DNA of 8,528 nucleotides, taken from positions 1 to 8,528 of the forward strand of contig CAMZFG010000027.1 in NCBI GenBank assembly GCA_947306035.1, in the 5' to 3' direction. The position numbers and the translations under genes are program-made. The notes under the pieces were generated by a model. That model was given only the letters and a program-made list of their open reading frames with translations. It had not been told where the DNA came from and did no database searches. Shown here one piece after another: positions 4,447-8,528 of this stretch (position 1 is the stretch's first letter; each line of letters starts with the position of its first letter). The DNA is from an uncultured Clostridia bacterium (GTDB lineage: Bacteria > Bacillota > Clostridia > Oscillospirales > CAG-272).

Positions 4447-6006
4447 ATGAGAATGCCTAAATTCCTGCACGATAAAAAATTCCGCTACGGCAGCGTCTCG
4501 GTGGCCCTGACCGTGGTGGTGGTGGCGGCCGTCATTCTGTTCAACGCCGCCTTTACCGCTTTAGCGCGCAAAAATCTGTGGTATATCGATATGACGCCAG
4601 AACCCCGCTTTACGCTGTCCGACGCCGCCAAGACCTATCTCGACGGCATGGACGAGAGCAAAGAGGTCGTCATTCAGTTCTGCGACACCAAAGACGCCTG
4701 GGAGTCCAACACCACCCAGCGCGAGGTGCTGAAGACCGCCGAGGATATGGCCAAGGCGCACGACAACGTCAAACTGGAGTTCATCAACATTTACGCCAAC
4801 CCCCGCGCCGTCGAGGGTTACAGCGAGCGCACCGGCAAAGCCGTCAACACGCAAAGCGTCATCATCAAGAGCGGCACCGAACTGCGCATGCACGCGCTCA
4901 AAGAGTTCTTCACCTTTGACAGCACGCAGCAGAACATCACCGGCTACAACGGCGAGCAGATCTTCGTTTCCGCCATGCTGGCGGTGACGCAGGCCGAAAT
5001 GCCGCTGCTCTGCGCCACGGTCAACCACGGTGAGCAGGATCGCTTCAACAGCGACAACGCCGTGCTGCTGCTGATGGAGCAGATCGGCTTCAAGATCCGG
5101 CTGCTCGATCTCGCGCGCGAAGACATCCCCGCCGACTGCCGGCTTTTGCTGGTCTACGGCCCGACCGTCGATTTTCTCGAGCGGAGCGCGACCAGCGACG
5201 TCTCGGAGATCGACAAACTCGAGGCGTATCTTAACGGCAACCGCTCGATGATGGTGTTCTTCGACGACCACACGCCGAAACTGCCGAACCTGGAGCAGTT
5301 CCTTGGCGAATGGGGCATTGCCATTGCCCGCAAGAGCGACGAGACCTATCAGGTGCAGGACGCTTCCACCTCGCTGACGGTGGACGGCCGCACCCCCGTC
5401 GCCACCTATTCCGAGGGCGGCACGGGCGCCGATATCACCGCGCAGCTGCGCGCCACCGGCCACCCCAAATCGGTGGTGTTCCCGAACGCGACGGCCCTGC
5501 GGTTCGCCGACCTTTACACGGTGGAGTATATCGAGAGCGACGTTTCCTACAACTATGCCCGCTACAGTTCCGGCGCGACCAACCGCCTGTGCTACAAGGT
5601 GTTCGAGTCCTCGACCGACGCCACGGCGCGCGCGGGCGGCCTGCTGGTCGATAAAGAGGACGACGAGCGCTACAACTATATGCTGCTCGCCTGCCAGACG
5701 GTCGACGATTTTGAGACCAACCGCACCCGCCACTCCTTCATTCTGGCCTCTTCTTCCACGGCCTTCGCCTCGTCGGCGGCGGTGGATTCCCGCTACGGCA
5801 ACCGCACGGTGCTGGCCTATGCCTGCAACACCATGGGCAGTCTCTCCGTGCCGGTCTCGATCGATTGCAAGTACTACGCCAGCACGGATATCGTGGGCAT
5901 AACGGCCAAGGCCGCCAACCAATATACCGCGGTGCTGGCCCTTCTGCCCGCCCTGACGGCGTTGGTCGTCGGCGTGGTGGTGATGGTAAGGAGAAAATAC
6001 GCATGA
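4447..6006 (+). CDS. GldG-like membrane-anchored ABC auxiliary protein
   Basis: A 519-residue protein with an N-terminal membrane helix (about 16-37) and a second one at the C-terminus (about 493-513) followed by RRKYA. In between lies a large domain, probably on the outer face of the membrane, of the GldG / ABC auxiliary type. Visible marks are the start FTLSDAAKTYLDGMDE (55-70), the NHGEQD motif at 193-198 (GldG proteins have a similar HGE), and the following block of two predicted strands with IPADCRLLLVYGP (227-239). Such proteins accompany GldA/GldF-type transporters and are thought to be non-ATPase partners. The start is ATG 4447 with a GGGGGT ribosome site. The stop overlaps the start of the DUF4340 gene in ATGA (6003-6006), implying translational coupling. 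High local GC makes several long shadow frames on both strands, which are not genes. Confidence 0.9.
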   Translation: MRMPKFLHDKKFRYGSVSVALTVVVVAAVILFNAAFTALARKNLWYIDMTPEPRFTLSDAAKTYLDGMDESKEVVIQFCDTKDAWESNTTQREVLKTAEDMAKAHDNVKLEFINIYANPRAVEGYSERTGKAVNTQSVIIKSGTELRMHALKEFFTFDSTQQNITGYNGEQIFVSAMLAVTQAEMPLLCATVNHGEQDRFNSDNAVLLLMEQIGFKIRLLDLAREDIPADCRLLLVYGPTVDFLERSATSDVSEIDKLEAYLNGNRSMMVFFDDHTPKLPNLEQFLGEWGIAIARKSDETYQVQDASTSLTVDGRTPVATYSEGGTGADITAQLRATGHPKSVVFPNATALRFADLYTVEYIESDVSYNYARYSSGATNRLCYKVFESSTDATARAGGLLVDKEDDERYNYMLLACQTVDDFETNRTRHSFILASSSTAFASSAAVDSRYGNRTVLAYACNTMGSLSVPVSIDCKYYASTDIVGITAKAANQYTAVLALLPALTALVVGVVVMVRRKYA

Positions 6007-8039
6007 CGGAAAAACCGAGAGAAATACCGGCGCCGCGCCGCGTACAATCGGCCCTGCGCCGTCAGCGTTTGGCCGTGATCGTTGTGGCGGCCGTCGTGGC
6101 GCTTCTGGCGGCGGCGCTGGCCGTGACGCTCTACTTTACCTCGCGGGTGACGTTCGTCGACCCGGCGGACGGCGTCAAATACTACGCCGTGAAAAAGAAC
6201 GGCGTGTACGTGCTGCGCGACGCGGATCGCAACGTGCTGCGCGTCAACGGCAACGGCAACTACGTCACGGCGGCTTCCACGCTGGTCAGCGTTGACGAAA
6301 AGAACGGCGCCTGCACCGTGATCGCCACCGTGATGATCGAGGGCGACGAGACCACCCGCTTCGACGCGCTGCGCATGAAGTACGACGTGCTGCTCTATCC
6401 CCATATCGAGCGGAAAGAGATCACCTCGATCGAGGTGCACAACCGCGTGGATACGTTCCGTCTGCTCAAGTTTCTCACCGTGGACGAAACGGGGCAGGAA
6501 CTCACCTTCTTCGCTCCGGAAGACCGCCCCGACATCAGCGTAGACACCACCGGGCTCTTTGCCACGCTGGTCAACGCCACCGGCTATACCGTGGCCAAAA
6601 TGCGCATCGACAAAGAGACGGTGCGGCAGTACGGCTTTGCCGAATACGGCCTGCCCGAGAACCCCGACGACGCCGAGGTCTACTTTGTCATTCGCGCCGA
6701 GGGCGGCGTGGAGCACAAGGTCATCATCGGCGATCTGGTGCCGACGGGAGAAGGGTACTACGCCCGCTACGACGACCGGGAAAACGTCTATATTTTAGGG
6801 CGCCTTGACGCCACCGAGTATTACGGCGGCACCGAGCAGGCGCTGTTCGGCCCCGTCGAGGGCTACGTGTCGCCCGTCAAGGGCTCGCACAACATGACCA
6901 ACAGCAACTATTTCGACGTGACCGATCTCACGATCGTCGACGCGGCCGATCCCGGCACGCCGATCATCCAGTTCTCCTACAGCGGTTCCATCGACAAGCG
7001 CAACAATACCTTTTACGCCAGCTACCCCTACGTGGCGACCGGCGATCTTGCCGGCTACTACGTTGACTCGATCCGCGCCGACACCATTCTGTATCAGATC
7101 TACACCTGGTCGCCCTCGCGCGTGGTGGCGCTGGAGCGCACCGACATGGACGCCGACGAATTCTCCGCCTGGATGGACGGGTACGGCCTCGGCGTCGGCT
7201 CCTACGCCTACCAGGTCAGTTTCACTTTCAACCGCGACCGCAGTTACGATCCGCTCACGGACAAAGACACCGTGCGCAAGCAGGATCAGGAAAAGCACAC
7301 GCTGGTCATCAGCCACCTGCAGGAAGACGGCAACTATTACGTTTACAACGCCTGCATGCTGTATAACGCGGAAACGGGCGCGTTCGACAAGGCGGCGCTC
7401 GGTTACCGCATGATCGTGGCCATACCGCAGAGCCAGATGAACTTTTTGCTCTGGGACGCCATCGACTGGGTCGAGCCGCGCATCTTCTCGGACTATATCG
7501 CCTACTGCGACCGCATCTCGGTGCACGTGGCGCCGGGCGGCGGCACGTTCCCCACGGGGCGCGACGTCACTTTCTATATCGACAACAGCGCGTCGCTGGC
7601 GAACGCCACCAACGAGAGCGAGACGATCTCGACCGACGCCATGGTGGTGCGCGACGATCGGAACACGGTACTCGACACCTATCAGTTCAAACTGTTCTAC
7701 AAGTCGCTGCTCTACACGACGCTGACGGGCACCTCGTCGCTTTCCGAGGCCGAACAGCAGGCCCTGATCGACACGGGCGCGGCGGGCGCCACGCTGTCGC
7801 TGACGCTGCATTTCCGCCCGGTGCGGTATAATACCGAGACGGGGCGCTACGAGGAGACGGGCGAAACGATCGAAAAGACCTATTGCTACTACACCTCGTA
7901 CGACTATCCGCGCGAGGCCTTTACCACGCTTAACGGTGCGGGTCGGTTCTACACCGTGCGACCGCGCGTGGAAAAAGTCATCCGCGATCTCGGCCGCCTG
8001 TACGCGGGCGAGACCATCGACCCCATGGCGACCTATTGA
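6003..8039 (+). CDS. DUF4340 domain protein, membrane anchored
   Basis: A 678-residue protein with a short basic cytoplasmic N-terminus, one membrane helix (about 22-45) and a long outer domain. Features typical of DUF4340 are seen near 137-160 (the stretch KEITSIEVHN and on), then VAKMRID and QYGFAEYGLPENPDDAEVYF (about 197-232), and HKVIIGDLVPTGEGYYARYD (about 241-260). DUF4340 proteins usually follow GldG-like genes in this operon type, so it is probably a structural partner of the transporter on the cell surface; its biochemical role is unknown. The region after about 270 (tyrosine and aspartate rich, predicted beta strands) makes it longer than I expect for the family and is not recognised. 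The start is ATG 6003, overlapping the previous stop, with AAGGAG at 5988-5993. A longer open frame starting at 5865 lies inside the GldG gene and is not used. It is the last gene of the operon, with the terminator 10 bp after its stop. Confidence 0.87.
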   Translation: MTEKPREIPAPRRVQSALRRQRLAVIVVAAVVALLAAALAVTLYFTSRVTFVDPADGVKYYAVKKNGVYVLRDADRNVLRVNGNGNYVTAASTLVSVDEKNGACTVIATVMIEGDETTRFDALRMKYDVLLYPHIERKEITSIEVHNRVDTFRLLKFLTVDETGQELTFFAPEDRPDISVDTTGLFATLVNATGYTVAKMRIDKETVRQYGFAEYGLPENPDDAEVYFVIRAEGGVEHKVIIGDLVPTGEGYYARYDDRENVYILGRLDATEYYGGTEQALFGPVEGYVSPVKGSHNMTNSNYFDVTDLTIVDAADPGTPIIQFSYSGSIDKRNNTFYASYPYVATGDLAGYYVDSIRADTILYQIYTWSPSRVVALERTDMDADEFSAWMDGYGLGVGSYAYQVSFTFNRDRSYDPLTDKDTVRKQDQEKHTLVISHLQEDGNYYVYNACMLYNAETGAFDKAALGYRMIVAIPQSQMNFLLWDAIDWVEPRIFSDYIAYCDRISVHVAPGGGTFPTGRDVTFYIDNSASLANATNESETISTDAMVVRDDRNTVLDTYQFKLFYKSLLYTTLTGTSSLSEAEQQALIDTGAAGATLSLTLHFRPVRYNTETGRYEETGETIEKTYCYYTSYDYPREAFTTLNGAGRFYTVRPRVEKVIRDLGRLYAGETIDPMATY

Positions 8040-8048
8040 CGCCAGAAT

Positions 8049-8073
8049 AAAAGGCCCCAGCTGGGGCCTTTTT
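8049..8073 (+). terminator. Terminator of the transporter operon (bidirectional form)
   Basis: AAAAGGCCCC (8049-8058) pairs perfectly with GGGGCCTTTT (8063-8072) around AGCT, followed by one more T. The A-run before and T-run after make it workable in both directions, though only rightward genes are seen on the left. It separates the operon from the next gene, whose ribosome site begins about 10 bp later. Confidence 0.92.
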
Positions 8074-8094
8074 GCAAAAAACTGGAGGGACTTT

Positions 8095-8528
8095 ATGCGT
8101 TCGTTATACATACCGCTGATGAACAGCGCCGTCACGGCCTACGGGCCGGCGGCGTATTTGCCGGAACTGTCGAAACTGCCCGTCGGGCGTATTTTTCTGG
8201 CGGTGGATCGCACGGTCTTTTTTGCGCGCGGCGAGGAGCGCCGGCAGGCGTTGTCGCATCTTCGCGAAAATGCCGCCGCCTTTCGCGCGGCCGGTTACGC
8301 CGTGGGCCTTTGGACGCAGGCCTTCGGCTTCGGCGATCGTCTGTCGGAGGCGGCGCGCGCCGTCAGCGCATCCTATACGCATCTGCGTTCTGTGACCGGC
8401 AAAGAAAGACCGCTTTGTGATGAGTTTTGTCCGGAAAACGACGCTTTTACAGAGGACTATACGGCGTATATCGGGGATCTGGCGGGCGTCGGCTGCGACA
8501 TGATCCTGCTCGACGACGATCTTTGCCT
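8095..8528 (+). CDS. Unrecognised, possibly TIM-barrel enzyme, cut by window end
   Basis: An open frame of 144 complete codons that runs off the right edge. The start is ATG 8095 with a strong GGAGG site (8084-8088). It begins MRSLYIPLMNSAVTAYG and shows alternating strand and helix blocks: VGRIFLAVDR (about 30-39), helix with RRQALSHLRENAAAFRAAG, then YAVGLWTQAFGFGD, HLRSVTGKERP, DEFCPEND and DMILLDDDLC at the end. Strand ends carrying W, Q, D and a DDD motif suggest a (beta/alpha)8 barrel, possibly glycoside-hydrolase-like, and I recall similar uncharacterised proteins from gut Firmicutes. This is not proof of function, and catalytic residues cannot be assigned from the fragment. There is no signal peptide, so it is probably cytoplasmic. 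No separate promoter is obvious in the 20 bp between the terminator and the start, so it depends either on readthrough or on a promoter overlapping the terminator region. Confidence 0.75.
   Translation, partial: MRSLYIPLMNSAVTAYGPAAYLPELSKLPVGRIFLAVDRTVFFARGEERRQALSHLRENAAAFRAAGYAVGLWTQAFGFGDRLSEAARAVSASYTHLRSVTGKERPLCDEFCPENDAFTEDYTAYIGDLAGVGCDMILLDDDLC

Overview
The window looks like chromosomal DNA of a GC-rich, Gram-positive (monoderm) member of the Clostridia, plausibly a gut Oscillospirales or related lineage. This is inferred from Shine-Dalgarno-led genes with ATG and GTG starts, several TTGAAA/TTGACA-17-TATAAT-type sigma-A promoters, strong rho-independent terminators, standard-code proteins of clostridial character (a DUF6472-type small protein, a CPBP-like membrane protein) and the absence of outer-membrane genes. 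No species can be named.

Left part, positions 1-1372, all transcribed leftwards. A consensus promoter at 14-42 fires out of the window. A two-gene unit follows: a four-helix-bundle (S23/Avd-like) protein (978 to 622) and a short divergent class I pyrophosphatase-like protein (578 to 231). Both are clearly poorer in GC than the rest (row 301-360 is 37% GC, row 3061-3120 is 58%). Immediately upstream of their promoter lies the most unusual object in the window (1025-1201): seven different short hairpins separated by a conserved 9-mer, AGTTATATT, whose orientation flips in the middle, so that the whole array is also one large inverted repeat. Next come the terminator, gene and promoter of a tRNA-Arg(ACG).

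Middle part, 1373-2446, transcribed rightwards: a six-to-seven-helix membrane protein resembling a CPBP (Abi) intramembrane protease with an altered first motif, then a 66-residue four-cysteine protein with its own promoter and terminator.

Right part, 2447-8073: a four-gene operon with one promoter (2520-2548), close or overlapping junctions and one terminator (8049-8073). It encodes an ABC ATPase (GldA-like), a six-helix ABC-2 permease (GldF-like), a membrane-anchored GldG-like auxiliary protein and a long membrane-anchored DUF4340 protein. This is the known Gld-type ABC transporter layout, found in many bacteria that do not glide; the substrate is unknown. An inverted repeat over the -35 box and a hairpin in the leader are candidate control elements.

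Right edge, 8095-8528: the first 144 codons of an unrecognised, possibly TIM-barrel enzyme that runs out of the window.

The best candidate for something undescribed is the mirror-symmetric hairpin array together with the four-helix-bundle gene it abuts. A functional link between them is inference only.
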